Made by a program: the position numbers and the translations under genes. Below the pieces are notes generated by a model. It was not told where the DNA came from, made no database searches, and was given only the letters and a program-made list of their open reading frames with translations. Of a stretch of DNA of 64,000 nucleotides, positions 35,201 to 46,790 are shown piece by piece. Each line of letters opens with the position of its first letter. The first letter of the stretch is position 1. This DNA is from Burhinus oedicnemus. Its lineage: Eukaryota > Chordata > Aves > Charadriiformes > Burhinidae. The DNA lies in contig VFFE01006623.1 of NCBI GenBank assembly GCA_008921705.1, positions 278,344-342,343 of the forward strand. The letters run 5' to 3'.

Positions 35201-36592
35201 GTTCCAATTCCAAATAGCCAAAAAAAATCAAATGAAGTTGAGACACAATAGATCCAGTAACACTGGAAATGTTACAGAATATTTGTAATAGAAAGAAGGT
35301 GGTGTTGGATGCTTTTATGTCAAAGGCGCAAAACAGCAAGGACACTGACAAAAGAAAAAGTTTTAGAAAGTCAGTGAGAGACTCCAAGTGGATCAATAAC
35401 AGATGAGGCAGAAAGTGTCATCTGTCAGAAGAAAAACAAGTACTTGAAAGGACAAGGGTCTTGCAAAGTGCTGATTAAATGTAATATGCTATGTGAGGAT
35501 GCACAAATGTGAAATGCTTCAATGAAGAAGATGAACAACAGGTCCTCCACTACATTAGGAAAACAGATTATTCTTGCAGAGGTACATTATCATTAACGTT
35601 GTTAGCATTTGTATAACAAAAAATTAAGAAGAAAGAGTAGGCGTGGAATACTGTGAGAGGAATGATCCAGATTCCAAGTGTTCTAAAAGACTAAAAACTC
35701 TGAATTACTTGCATTCACCAAATGTAACCTCTTTGCTAATCCCACTTACTAACAAGTCACAGCAAAACTAGCTCTATCTGTGAAGTAACATGGAAACTGC
35801 TAAATAAAAGGTTCACTCATGAACCATATTCATCACAAACTGAAGGTCAAATTTGAAGGAGTCCTTCATATTATCCCTACTCACCATGGGAAATTCATTG
35901 TATATCCAGGATAAATTTGCCGTAGATTATCTACTGCTAAAAAAGAAAGAGTTGAAAGCAGCCAAAGCAAAAACAATAAATACCCACGCAGTTTTGAGAA
36001 AAGCTGATTTACATATAGGAAGTGGCATTAAATTAAAATGTACAGCTAAGTTCTGGTGTTCTCTACCTTCTGATCTGAATCAGTGCTCAATAAATTTTCA
36101 TGCCAAAGGATTAATTAAATTTGTCAGCTAAGACTGAAAAGATGATAATGTTATTTTGTCAAGACTTAGTTTCTACAGTCACTTGTGGAAAAAGACATCC
36201 ACGAAAGTATCTGACGTTTGTTAATAACCATCAGTGTGAAGCTTGTTTGAATACTAAAAGAGATGGGACACAAACTGCCGTTCATTCACTAACTGCAGAG
36301 ACTGATAGAGTCCTGTGCTTCCAGAAGCATGACTTGTGTTTCATTCAGTGCCGTGGGCATACAATCCTGTCATAGGACAATGTGGACAGACCTGAGGAGA
36401 CAGGAAACACAGGGGGAACATTCCACCATTTAGATGAAACCTAGTGGGTTCATTGGACTGCAGCCTGAAACACCATTAGTTAATTTTATGAAGATAAAAC
36501 AGAAAGCAATAAGCATCATTGTGTTGTCCTTGCCAAACCAGCGTCCGGTGTTGCAGAAAGCCTGTAATGTTTGCACCATAGATCTAGAAAGA
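32241..36592. other. Unassigned AT-rich sequence
   Basis: No gene or clear transposon recognised apart from the possible old LINE relic at about 33450-33740. Frames up to 92 codons (35853-36131, plus) have no recognisable domain. Confidence 0.6.
33450..33740 (-). mobile_element. Possible ancient CR1/L3-like LINE relic
   Basis: On the plus strand, phrases such as 'aatctcaccactctagtagc' and 'aggctaaagaagccacattc', followed by 'tttgtcctcat', fall in the same order as in old CR1/L3-type LINE 3' ends of amniotes. Divergence is very high, and I am working from remembered consensus wording. Treat this as a lead only. Confidence 0.3.
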
Positions 36593-37148
36593 TATAGAAT
36601 CATAGAATCATGGAATATCTCAAGTTGGAAGGGACCCATAAGGATCATCGAGTCCAACTCCTGGCTCTTTGCAGGACAACCTAAAACTAAACCATATGAC
36701 TAAAAGCATTGTCCAGACGTTCTTTGAACTCTGACAGGCTTGGTAACATAACCACTTCCCTGGGGACCCTGTTCCAGTGACTGACCACCCTCTCAGTAAA
36801 GAACCTTTTCCTAGTGTCCAATCTGAACTTCCCCTGACACAGCTTCATTTAATTTCCTCATGTCCTATCTCTGGTCATCAGATGGAAGAGATCAGCACCC
36901 ACCTCTGCTGCCCACCTTGAGGAAGTTGTAGACTGGGATAAGGTCACCTCTCAGCCTTCTTTTCTCCAAGCTGAACAAGCAAAGTGACCTCAGCCACTCC
37001 TCTTAAGTCTTGCCCTCAAGATTTTTCACCATCTTGGTCACCCTTCTCTGGACACACTCTAATAGTTTGATGTCCTTCTTATATTGAGGCATCCAAAACT
37101 GCACACTGTATTCGAGGTGGGGCCATACCAATGCAGTGTAGAGTGGGA
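36593..37148 (-). mobile_element. CR1 LINE, divergent 3' type
   Basis: Minus-strand CR1 with a fourth 3' block ('gacccataaggatcatcgag') distinct from types A to C. Downstream on the plus strand it shows the conserved reversed ORF2 tail ('ttctctggacacactctaa', 'catccaaaactgcacactgt', 'cgaggtggggccataccaat'), truncated near 37148. It is more decayed than most copies, and no open frame longer than about 90 codons remains. Confidence 0.93.
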
Positions 37149-38127
37149 AGGAATGGGAGGAAGATGACGCGGTAACTATGGTTCATGGATCAAAGAAGAA
37201 GAATCTGTTACAGATCGTTCCTTGCTTCCATAACAATTAATCCAGACTGGATTACATTTCACATTCTGATCTATCATGTTGTCTCAATCAGACAAGATAG
37301 AACAGACTATGCACCTACTCTCAGTATCCCAGCACCAAAGATGCCTTTTGTCTATCTTCACTATGAAAGCCTTGCTGAAGCTACCTAGTGCAATTTGTAT
37401 GTTTGACACAGGCAACAATGAAAGGAATAGCATGAGAGCTCTAGAATATGTCTCTACACATTATTCTCAGAATGTATAGCTTGTGCAACATCTGACATGT
37501 CACTTTTTGAAAACTGCTAAGAATTTAGTGTATCTCTTCAAGGGTAATGGGTAGAGATATCACTGTTGTAGTTAGGCTTCATGAAGTCATACATGAGGCA
37601 CATCTCTAGATGAGTATGGAAAGAATTTCTTCCTTGGTTACAAGGTGACTATATTGTTGATGTGTTTCACTTGGAAGAGGCATTTAAATTCATCAGCAGT
37701 GACGACATCTGCCAAATACATGTCAATGATGTAATTTAAAATTGTTTATTTTCATGAATCATGTGCATTACTGTGATTTTTTAATCACAGACTACTGACA
37801 AGAGAAAACATTCTGGTTTTCTTACATTGGTATCAGACTGGGATTAGAATAGCCTTCAAAGAATAAGACTGATGACCCTACTGCATCCCAATATTCCCTT
37901 GGCCTTTGTAAATGATAACCTAAACTAAGCATAATACTGGTCATCCAGTGATAATCTAATAATTCCTTATACCTACTCGTCAATTTCCTAAATATAGGTG
38001 TGTCTCAGTTTAGCTGGGACATTGAAGCTCTTTGTAAGAATCTCAGTATTTTTACTGGAAGACAGATAATTCAGGAGACAGTAAATACAGACAGTCAGAT
38101 TCTAGGAGGCATAAGAATAAGAAATAT
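37149..38127. other. Unassigned sequence
   Basis: No gene or transposon recognised between two CR1 copies of opposite orientation. Confidence 0.6.
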
Positions 38128-38184
38128 TGTGTGCAGTTTTGGGCCCCTCACTACAAGAAAGACCTTGAGGTGCTGGAGTGTGTC

Positions 38185-38775
38185 TGTTGTGGTTTAACCC
38201 CAGCCAACAGCTAAGCACTGCACAGCTGCTTGCTTACTTCCCCCTGGTGGGATGGGGGAGAGAATCAGAACAGTAAGAGTGAGAAAACTTGTGAGTTGAG
38301 ATAAAGACAGTTTCATAGGTAAAGCAAAAGCCATGCACTCAAGCAAAGCAAAACAAGAAATTCATTCACTACTTCCCATCAGCAGGCAGATGATCAGCCA
38401 CCACTAGGAAAGCAGGGCTCCATCATGTGTAATGGTTACTTAGAAAGAAAAAATGCCATAACTCCAAATGTCTCCCCCCTTCCTTCTCCTTCCTCCAGGT
38501 TTATATGCTGAGCATGACATCATATGGTATGGAATATCCTTTTGGTCAGCTGGGGTCAGCTGTCCCAGCTGTGTCCCCTCCCAACTTCTTGTGCACCCCC
38601 AGCCAACTCGCTGGTGGGGTGGTGTGAGAAGTAGAAAAGGCTCTGTGTAAGCACTGCTTAGCAATAACTAAAACATCCCTGTATTGCCAACATTGTTTCC
38701 AGTACAAGTCCAAAATGTAGCTCCATACTAGCTAATATGAAGAAAATTAACTCTACCCCACCCAAAACCAGCACA
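38185..38775 (+). mobile_element. LTR-like sequence of avian ERV type
   Basis: Begins TGTTGTGGTTTAACCCCAGC immediately after CR1 and can be read to an ending CCAGCACA at 38775, giving about 591 bp with TG...CA ends. The start and body ('ggtgggatgggggagagaat', 'gctgagcatgacatcatatg', 'ctaatatgaagaaaattaac') are those of an LTR I recognise as very common in bird genomes. No coding sequence is present. The formal family name requires a repeat database. Confidence 0.75.
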
Positions 38776-39340
38776 TTCTCCACCCCTTGTTCCATACCAT
38801 TTACTTCAGGTTCAGGTCCCACACTATCTAATACATCCTCATTAACCAGCACCACCTTCCCATGCTTTGATATAATACGCAGATATCATTCCCCTAGTCT
38901 AGGGGCTATACCTGTAAAAAGTCTGTAAGACGTCCACAAAATGTCCACTGAGTTCATTTAGTCTGTGACTTTGGGGTCCATCTCTTACAGTGGTCACTCA
39001 GGATGGGAGAGGTGGTGTGTTGCGTGGAATTACTGGGCATCAAATCCAGCTCAGGTTGGGTCACTGCTGCACTTGCACTGTTTCTTGCAAGGCTTGTCCT
39101 CCATTGGTTCAAGTGGTTCCTGCTACAGTAATTCCTATAACATGCAACTCAAATCATGGGTTACAACAATGTAAAGGTGTTTCCATTACAATCTCCACCC
39201 CGGTCCTTTTGGGCCAGATGATAGGGTTTAACATTGCAATGAACTCCTCCCCTTGCTCGTAGCCTGGCTAGCAACAATGGATTACTGCTATAGTAATTGC
39301 CATAACGTGCAACTCAAATCCTGGGTTTAACTTTACTCCA
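38776..39340 (+). mobile_element. Internal part of the composite LTR-like element
   Basis: Non-CR1, non-coding sequence between the LTR-like segment and the inverted LTR module. It contains a near-duplicated phrase, 'gtaattcctataacatgcaa' (about 39128) and 'gtaattgccataacgtgcaa' (about 39293), each followed by 'ctcaaatc(a/c)tggg'. I recall this stretch accompanying the same LTR in birds, but I see no gag, pol or env reading frame, so the element would be non-autonomous. Confidence 0.5.
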
Positions 39341-39660
39341 AATTTCTCTATCTCCTCCTGCCCCCAAGCGGCGCAGGGGGATGGGGAATGGGGTTTATGA
39401 TCAGTTCATCACACAGTGTTTCTGCCACTCCTTCCTCCTCAGGGGGAGGACTCCTCACACTCTTTCCCTGCTCCAGCATGGGATCCCTCCCGCAGGAGAC
39501 AGTCCTCCATGAACTTCTCCAATGTGAGTCCATCCCACAGGCTGCAGTTCTCCAACTGCTCCAGCGTGAGTCCCTTCAACGAGGTGCAGCCCTTCAGGTG
39601 CATCCACGTGCTCTGGCGTGGAGTCCTCCGTGGGCTGCAGTGGATATCTTCATATCCCCA
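39341..39660 (-). mobile_element. Inverted LTR module with 45-bp repeats
   Basis: Reverse-complemented, this matches the middle of the LTR at 31203-32015: shared phrases include 'gaggagtcctccccctgag' and 'tgtgatgaactga'. It carries the same degenerate 45-bp units, here three or four, again open in frame on the minus strand. It ends abruptly against the CR1 at about 39660 without LTR termini, so this side of the element is truncated. Confidence 0.85.
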
Positions 39661-40104
39661 GCAACAAAGCTGGTGAAGGGTCAAGAGCATAAGTCTTGCG
39701 AGGAGCAGCTGAGGGAACTGGGATTGTTTAGCCTGGAGAAAAGGAGGCTCAGGGGAGACCTTGTCACTTTCTACAACTACCTGAGAGGAGGTTGTAGCAA
39801 GGTGGATGTCAGTCTCTTCTCCCAAGTAACAAGCACTAGGACAAGAGCAAACAGCTTCAAGTTGTGCCAGGGGAGGTTTAGATGGGATACTAGGAAAAAT
39901 CTCTTCACAGAAATGGTTGTCAAACATTGGAACAGGCTGCCCAGGGAAGCGGTGGAGTCGCCATCCCTGGAGGTATTTAAAAGATGTGTAGATATGGTGC
40001 TTAGCAACATGGTTTAGCGGTGGACTTGGCAGTGTTAAGTTGATTGTTGGACTCAATGATATTTAAGATCTTTTCCAACCTAAATGATTCTATTATTCTA
40101 TGAT

Positions 40105-41262
40105 ACTCATTTCCCAACTGTGGACGGCTAGAGGGTACCATGATACAACATGGTATCTATCTATCTATGTTATTTTTCTCTTTTTTTCATCTTTTTTTAA
40201 ATTCAGATCTGCAGATGCTTGCTGTGTGAAAAGCCTAGCAGATGTTGAAGCCTTGCTTGAAATTCTTTAGGATAACTGGATGAGTGTATAAAGTGTGCAT
40301 CACAGAGCTATTACGACTGTGTATTTCTGTATGTGCTTTTTTAAAACTGTTGACCTGAAACGTGGAAATGTTCCCATCTACCTCATGACTATTCCTGATT
40401 TATGAATGACAGCCATGAGTATTAAAGTTAAAACATGAAGGAAAAAAGGCTACTTGTATCTTCTATATAGAGAGGACAAAATTTTAAAGGGCAGCCTCAA
40501 GGCTTTCCTAACATTTTGGACTCTGGTTTGTTTCTGACATTTATGCCCAGTACCTATTCCTGATTATATGTCCATTGACTTTTGGCCTTCAGTAATGTGT
40601 CTCCAATCAAGCAAATTTTGCCAAGCTTTTTGACATATGATACCACAGCAGTAAATCTGAGAAAATAAAATACCCATTTGTTTTTGTTTGCTCACAACAG
40701 AGTTTTTTAGCTTCTAATATAGTATTAAAAAGCAAAAAACAATTGTCAATGATAAATTGTAGCTTATACATATTGCTACCACCATGAAGCCTAAAGTGAG
40801 TCAGAAAAACAATGCATCACTGCTAGATTTTTATGTGGGACACAGACATTAGGGATTAAACTACTTGTATTAAACACAATTGTACAGGCTGTGGGCAGAT
40901 TCGGTCAGGGAAGAAGGATGACACAGAGAGCAGCTGCAACAGAAGTAATAAAAGAAAAGCTGAGCAAGGGAAAGCTCCTACCTGGAAACACTCTGTCTTT
41001 CAATTAATAAGAGAATCAAATATCAATCCCTTTTCACTACAATTCTATGGAATATCAACTTTGGAAGAGCTATTTGAAGTCTTGGGGAAAAAGGCAGTGA
41101 GTAATCAATACAAAATACTTTTTTTTCCTTTTTTTTTTTAATATTATGTGAAATGGAAATACCAGTCTCTTCATTCTAACATTGTACATTGATCTAGTGA
41201 CACAAAGGCAGCCAGCAGACAAATGTGTCTGTAGTTTCTAAAGGCTTGGATGTAGCTCACAC
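40105..41262. other. Unassigned sequence
   Basis: AT-rich sequence; there is a short TCTA run at about 40154-40168 and T-runs near 41120-41140. No gene recognised. Confidence 0.6.
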
Positions 41263-41365
41263 CATTGCCCATGATGAGCGGTCATGTCTAAGGTACCAAA
41301 GGTAGCTAATTCCAACCAGTGTTATTGCCAGAGCTCCAGGTGATCTGAGCAGAGATTCCAGATAA
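41263..41365 (-). other. Candidate coding exon, hydrophobic, unrecognised
   Basis: On the minus strand a pyrimidine-rich acceptor (attccctttgttatttccag) precedes a 103-nt open segment that ends in ATG followed by a GTGTGAG donor. It encodes one completing base plus 34 codons: a hydrophobic stretch (ALAITLVGISYLWYL) followed by charged residues (RHDRSSW), like a transmembrane segment and its cytosolic flank. The frame is also open upstream to an ATG at 41457, adding a second hydrophobic stretch. I do not recognise the protein, and no neighbouring exon was found, so a chance frame is quite possible. Confidence 0.27.
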
Positions 41366-41483
41366 CTGGAAATAACAAAGGGAATATTATTATCTGAGAC
41401 GATTGCTACCGTAAAGAGCCAAACAAAAAGTATGCAGGTTAAAAAGAACAAATGCACTTACATATTTTCCCCTAATTTTCTTT

Positions 41484-42028
41484 ACAGAATCACAGAGTCA
41501 CAGAATGGTTGAGGTTGGAAGGGACTTCTGGAGATCAGCAGCTCCAACCCCTTTGCTCAAGCCAGGATATCTAGAGCCAGTTGCCCAGCACAATGTCCAG
41601 ACAGCTTTTGAGTATCTCCAAGGATGGAGACTCCGCAACCTCTCTGGCCTGTCTGTGCCAGTGCTTGGTCACCCTCACAGTAAAAAAGGTGGTTCCTGAT
41701 GTTCAGAGGGAACCTCCTGTGTTTCAGTTTGTGCCTGTTGCCTCTGGTCCTGTCACTGGGCACCACTGAAAAGAGCCTGGCTGTATCTTCTTTGCACCCT
41801 CTCTGCAGATGTTTATATACATTGATGAAATCCCCCTGAGCTTTCCCTTCTCCAGGCTGAACAGTCCCAGCTCTCTCAGCCTTTCCTCACAGGAGAGATG
41901 CTCCAGTCCCTTCATCATCTTACTGGCTCTTCACTGGACTCAATTCAGTCAGACTGTATCTCTCTTGTACTGGGGAGACTGGGACCGGGCACGGTATTCC
42001 AGGTGTGGCCTCATCAGTGATGAGGAGA
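41484..42028 (-). mobile_element. CR1 LINE, 5'-truncated, type-B relative
   Basis: Minus-strand CR1 with the reversed terminus 'acagaatcacagagtcacag' and a B-like block ('gacttctggagatcagcagc'). Its ORF2 tail is readable as [22 protein letters not shown] but is broken by indels at the Tyr-rich segment. The upstream part near 41935-41970, corresponding to VQRR, is heavily substituted. It is older-looking than most copies here. It starts 27 bp from the open frame described at 41263-41457. Confidence 0.93.
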
Positions 42029-45000
42029 AGGAAATTATTATTTAAAGTGATAAAATCATTTTACAGTGAACTTTACAGTAAAAAGAAATTCATCTGATAA
42101 CACAAAATAGGTATCATTATGTGTATCCATGAATACGCATTTTAACCTGATTTTTTTTTTTCTTCTGCCATTTCAGCAGTGTCCAGTCATAGGAGACTGT
42201 CATCTAATATTTGATTACATCACTGGCATTCTCTTATTATACTTGAATCTAAAGCAATATGCTTGTTTGTTTGAATCGTTGAGATATATAGCACCATCAA
42301 CTTCCACTTGGAAGGCACAATGATAGTGAAGACACCCGTAGATTTCATTAAATCATTCCTCCTTTTCCCTGTGTAAAGATGAAAATTTGACTAGAAATTG
42401 TTCATTTGTTAATAAAGTAAGGAGTGGAGGGGTGCTCTTATCGTTATTGTTATTACCAGAAGAGTGATTAAACAGGACTTTCAATACAGTAGTCATTCTT
42501 GGCTTATTTTTTTACATCTTTCCAAATACTGTTGATATTTATGATGTTACCTAAACTCTTTTCTACCCTTTTCTTATCTTAATTTCAAAGTTTAAACTTA
42601 TAAGAGACTTCCATCAGTAACAACATATGTTTGTTGGATATCAGAGCTCTGTTGCTCTTTTGGCTTTTAATAAAATGCATCCATCAATAGGTCTGCATTC
42701 CTCTTCAATAACAGACTGTAATTTTAATACAATTTTACTTCCTTGCTGAAATGTATAATTCATATAAAATGCAAACTTTTGATCTGAGTATACCTGACAA
42801 TATCAATAGCAGGATTCTGCAAGATGAGGCATTCCTTCAAAGCATTTCATTTGCTAACTCTGGATGAAAACACAATACAGATAACAGGCTTCCCTGCCTT
42901 TGGGTTCCATGGCTTTAATAATGCCATCCAACTAGCAAGAGAGATTTTTGAAATTGTTCATGCATCAGGAGAAAGTACATAGCTTGATAAATAAATAAAG
43001 TTTTGGGTTTTGTTTTCATTGATGTGCAAAGTTCACAGATGTTCATTTTAAACAGACAACTGGCATCATGATTAAAGCACAATGTATGCTATATTATTTG
43101 GCTAGAGGTAGAAATGCAGGTGAATGATATCACATAAAGATATAAATATTGAACAAATAAGTTAGCTCTGAATTCTTTAGAAGGCTGATGTTATGTGTGT
43201 ATTAGGGATTTTTAAAAGAAATATGAGTTGGAAAAAACATTTGTTGATGTTCTCTATCTGCTTCCATTATTGTCTCCGTAAAACTCTCCCTGGCTGACTC
43301 ACAAATGCAGCAAAGCAACGGTTTTGGAAGTCATACCTACAGATATGCACTACTGCAAAGTCTTTGTGGATATTGAACTTTAAAGAAAAACAAAGAATCT
43401 TGTTATCAGAACAAATTAAAGGAAGAACTTGAATTTTCTCTTCCAAAACCTCCAGGATGGGTCCCTCAGACTCCAGTGGTCCCACAAGAGGGCAGAATTA
43501 TTGAGACAGAGATTGTCAAATGACAAGTTTTGCATGGGAGACATTGAGTGGATATTAAGGTGGTCTGAGATACTTTCATTTAGAGCAAGTATAATTTTTA
43601 CAGAATTTAATTGCTGGCAACAGTAGATATTTTCTCAAAGCCAGAACACCTTCTAGAGATCAAAGCAAAGTATGCAAAGAACATACAAGAAAGTCACCTT
43701 TATTAGCTAACAAAGGTCTTAAAATATCTTTTAGAAACTCATATTTGTGGATAAATGCCAACGGCAGGGATTACCCTTCAATGCAAGATAAAAAAGCTGA
43801 GTTAAATATGCATAAATGTATTATGAGGTATCTATGTTTACATGAACTTGATTCAATAACCATGTATTCACCACCTTCTGCAATGTGATCACGATACTTT
43901 ACAGAACCAACACATCAGTTTTGTTGGTAATATAATACCTGCGTTGCTGGCTACCTAGCTTTTATAGTCTTACCTTTGATCAGTAAGATATGGTATCGTT
44001 GCAAAGAAACACAAGCATCATCTGCTTTTGAAACTGGATCTTACACTACATAGCTCATCTAATCTGCAGCTAAGGCTCAGATACTCACAGATGTTCAGGC
44101 ACATAAGGTAGGAGTGAGTCTGCCTGAATCTTGCATCCCGCTGTAATTGTGTTTCCTGTCAGATACCTAGAAGTGTATCCATGTTCCCCTTGTGTATCAT
44201 CTGGATCACCCCTCTGATGAAACCGATTCTCCCAGGGTACTGTCTAGAGAAGCTAGCAGGCCTAGGGCTTTGAAGGTCTCTCTAACCAGCTGGCTTATAA
44301 AGTGTTTACTGAATCAGTGTATTTAAACATGAAACCTATCAGACGCACTTCTGCTCTGGCTTCCTTCCAGCATTCTTTTTGAATCCTGTCATATTCATGG
44401 GGTTTTTGAATATGAAAATCAAATCTCAAGAGAGCTTGGTAATAATTTTATATTGGCTGGGGCGGGCTCTTATTCTGTTTGGTAATCCAGGAAAACTATT
44501 TCTCATATAATCCATGAATAAAAGACCCCTTTTAGAAATCACTAATATTTAAGACTTTTTATCTCAGGCATTATATGCAAGATTTACCTGTGATAGCAGA
44601 ATGCCGGTGAATCGATATGGAAATAAGACTGCTGTGGTGTTTCCATACTGTATCTGGCCACTTCTTGTTTAACATGAAATAAAAACATCACATGTGACAC
44701 TCTGACTGCTTTGGCAGACATTCTCTGAAACTACTCAAACTCTGATAGGGCATGAAAACTGTCAAAGCATTGTTTGTGTTTACTCCTAAACTAGAAATGA
44801 CTTAAATATAGTTTCATCTTTAGAACCAGTTATCTAGTTGGCAGCTCAGAAAGTTCTTTGACAATTGGTATATTTATTAAGATCAGACCCTTTTGAATCT
44901 CTGCATTTCTGCCATGTGAGTCAAGATTTAGATGGCCCATATTTACGGCTCTCTTTGAGATACAGCATAGAGAGCTTGAACACCTTGCTGTTGGTTTTTC

Positions 45001-45520
45001 ATCAAAGCACAAAGCACTATGGCTCTTGGCCTTCTTTCTGATGTTATTTAGCTTATAGGGCTGTCTTGCATTCACCTAGCTGATCTTTTCAGAAACCTCC
45101 TTCCATCAGAGTGAATGGAAGTAACCTTTTCTGTAATTGTTTTTTCTTGGAAAAGAGGGTCCCATTTCTCAGTGGATAATAAATGATGTTAATCTCCTGA
45201 TTCGTCCCATAATACATAGCACCCTCTTTTAAGACAAGCAAAAAATAATAATTCAGGAAAAATAATTAGAAGTTAAATTGCTTCTGAGCATATCTGTTTC
45301 CATGAAAACCTCTCCACCCTTAGTTTTCTATTGGACAAATCTAATCTAATCATCAGCTGTCAGTAAGTAACTGAATACCCTTGAGTTTGAACAGTTACAG
45401 AGCCAATGATACATGTCTGTTCCTGTTATTTTTGGCTTCAGAAAGAGATGGCTTATATGTAATTGCTCTCAGTGGTTCAACATTCAAACTCACTTTACTT
45501 GTGAGCTATATATATGCACA
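42029..45520. other. Unassigned AT-rich sequence
   Basis: About 3.5 kb with no gene, RNA or transposon recognised. A minus-strand frame at 43267-43485 (72 codons) is followed by a reasonable GTATGA donor but lacks a convincing acceptor. Confidence 0.6.
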
Positions 45521-46446
45521 TAGAATCATAGAATCATAGAATGGTTTAGGTTGGAAGGGTCCTTAAAGATCACCTAGTTCCAACACCTTGCCATGGGCAA
45601 AGACACCTCCTACTACACCAGATTGCTCAAAGCCCCATCCAACCTGGCCTTGAACACTTCCACAGATGGGGCCTCCACAGCTTCCCTGGGCAACCTGTTC
45701 CAGTGCCTCAACACCCTCAGAGTGAAAAATTTCTTCCTGAGATCTAATCTAAATCTACCCCCTTCCACTTTGAAGCCATTACCCCTCATCCTATCACTAC
45801 ATGCCCTTCTAAAAAGTCCTTCTCCAGATTTCTTGTAGGCCCCTTTCAGATACTGGAAGGCTGCTATAAGGTCTCCCCGGAGCCTTCTCTTCTCCAGGCT
45901 GAACAACCCCAACTCTCTCAGCCTGTCCTCATAGCAGAGATGTTCTAATCCTCTGATCATCTTCGTGGCCCTCATTCAGATAAAGGCAGAATCACCTCCC
46001 ACAACCTGCTGGCCACACTTCTTTTGATGCAGCCCAGGATGGCTTTCTGGGCTGCAAGCGCACATTGCTGGCTCATGTTGAGCTTCTCATCCACCAACAC
46101 CCCCAAGTCCCTCTCCTCAGGGCTGCTCTCGATCCACTCTCCGCCCAGCCTGTATTTGTGCATGGGATTGCCGCGACCTACGTGCAGGACCTTGCACTTG
46201 GCCTTGCTGAACTTCATGATGTTGGTACGGGCCCACCTATCAAGCCTGTCCACGTCCCTCTGGATGGCATCCCTTCCCTCCATCATGTCAACCACTCCAC
46301 ACAGCTTGGTGTCATCAGCAGACTTGCTGAGGGTGCACTCAGTCCCACCATCCACGTCACCAACAACAATGTTAAATAGTACCAGTCCCAGTACCAACCC
46401 CTGAGGAACACCACTTGTCACTGCTCGCCACTTGGACATCGACCCG
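45521..46446 (-). mobile_element. CR1 LINE with internal deletion and filler
   Basis: Type-C CR1 on the minus strand, closely related to the copy at 56960-58434. Relative to that copy about 99 bp are missing between 45973 and 45985, and an unrelated filler of about 11 nt (attcagataaa) lies at the join. The copy extends through 'ggtgtcatcagcagacttgc' to about 46446, where it is truncated within the segment encoding VNGSMSKW. Confidence 0.96.
45613..46439 (-). pseudogene. CR1 reverse-transcriptase remnant, deleted
   Basis: Two frames survive. The upstream one (45972-46439) encodes [18 protein letters not shown], then [10 protein letters not shown] where the intact copy has [10 protein letters not shown], then [22 protein letters not shown]. 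The downstream one (45613-45975) encodes the ORF2 tail. The 99-bp deletion removes the linker with HLEYCVQ and VQRR. The Phe-to-Ser change next to the catalytic DD and the deletion both indicate an inactive relic. Confidence 0.88.
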
Positions 46447-46616
46447 TATACATATACATATTAACACAGTGAAATCAATGATATCAGAGCATACTGCAAT
46501 ATTTTCTATTCCATTTAGACAGGCATTCATGTCTTTTGAATAACTCATTTATATCATAAAGCCAAAAACTCTAAAGTCTGATGATGCCTGAAGGGCACTA
46601 TCATTCCTTTGTTTAT

Positions 46617-46790
46617 CACAGAATCACTTAGGTTGGAAGACACCTTTAAGATCACCGAGTCCAACCATAAACCTAACACTGCCAAAACCACCACTAAACC
46701 ATGTCCCTCAGCACCACGTCTACCCATCTTTTAAATACCTCCAGGGATGGCAATTCCACCACTTCCCTGGGCAGTCTGCTCCAATGTTTG
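46617..46790 (-). mobile_element. CR1 LINE, short 3' fragment
   Basis: Only 174 bp: a degraded terminus, the type-A block ('accgagtccaaccataaacc') and the last ORF2 codons ('taaatacctccagggatggc'), truncated at about 46790. It lies 170 bp from the preceding type-C CR1 in the same orientation but belongs to a different 3' type, so it is a separate insertion. Confidence 0.9.

Larger units (their letters stand above)
38128..40104 (+). mobile_element. CR1 LINE split by a composite LTR-like element
   Basis: Type-A CR1 in two pieces. The left piece (38128-38184) carries 'gcagttttgggcccctcact' and stops after 'gctggagtgtgtc'. The right piece (39661-40104) resumes at 'gcaacaaagctggtg' and encodes the ORF2 tail ([40 protein letters not shown]), ending 'gattctattattctatgat'. 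About 10 bp of CR1 (cagagaaggg) are missing at the junction, so the insertion lost sequence instead of duplicating it. Confidence 0.93.

Noticed and set aside
39388..40017. Plus-strand frame of 209 codons
   Set aside because: Artificial fusion: the first part is the antisense of the LTR repeat module and the rest is the CR1 ORF2 tail, joined by the nested insertion.
43267..43485. Minus-strand frame followed by a GTATGA donor
   Set aside because: No convincing acceptor or protein similarity; the donor alone is weak evidence.
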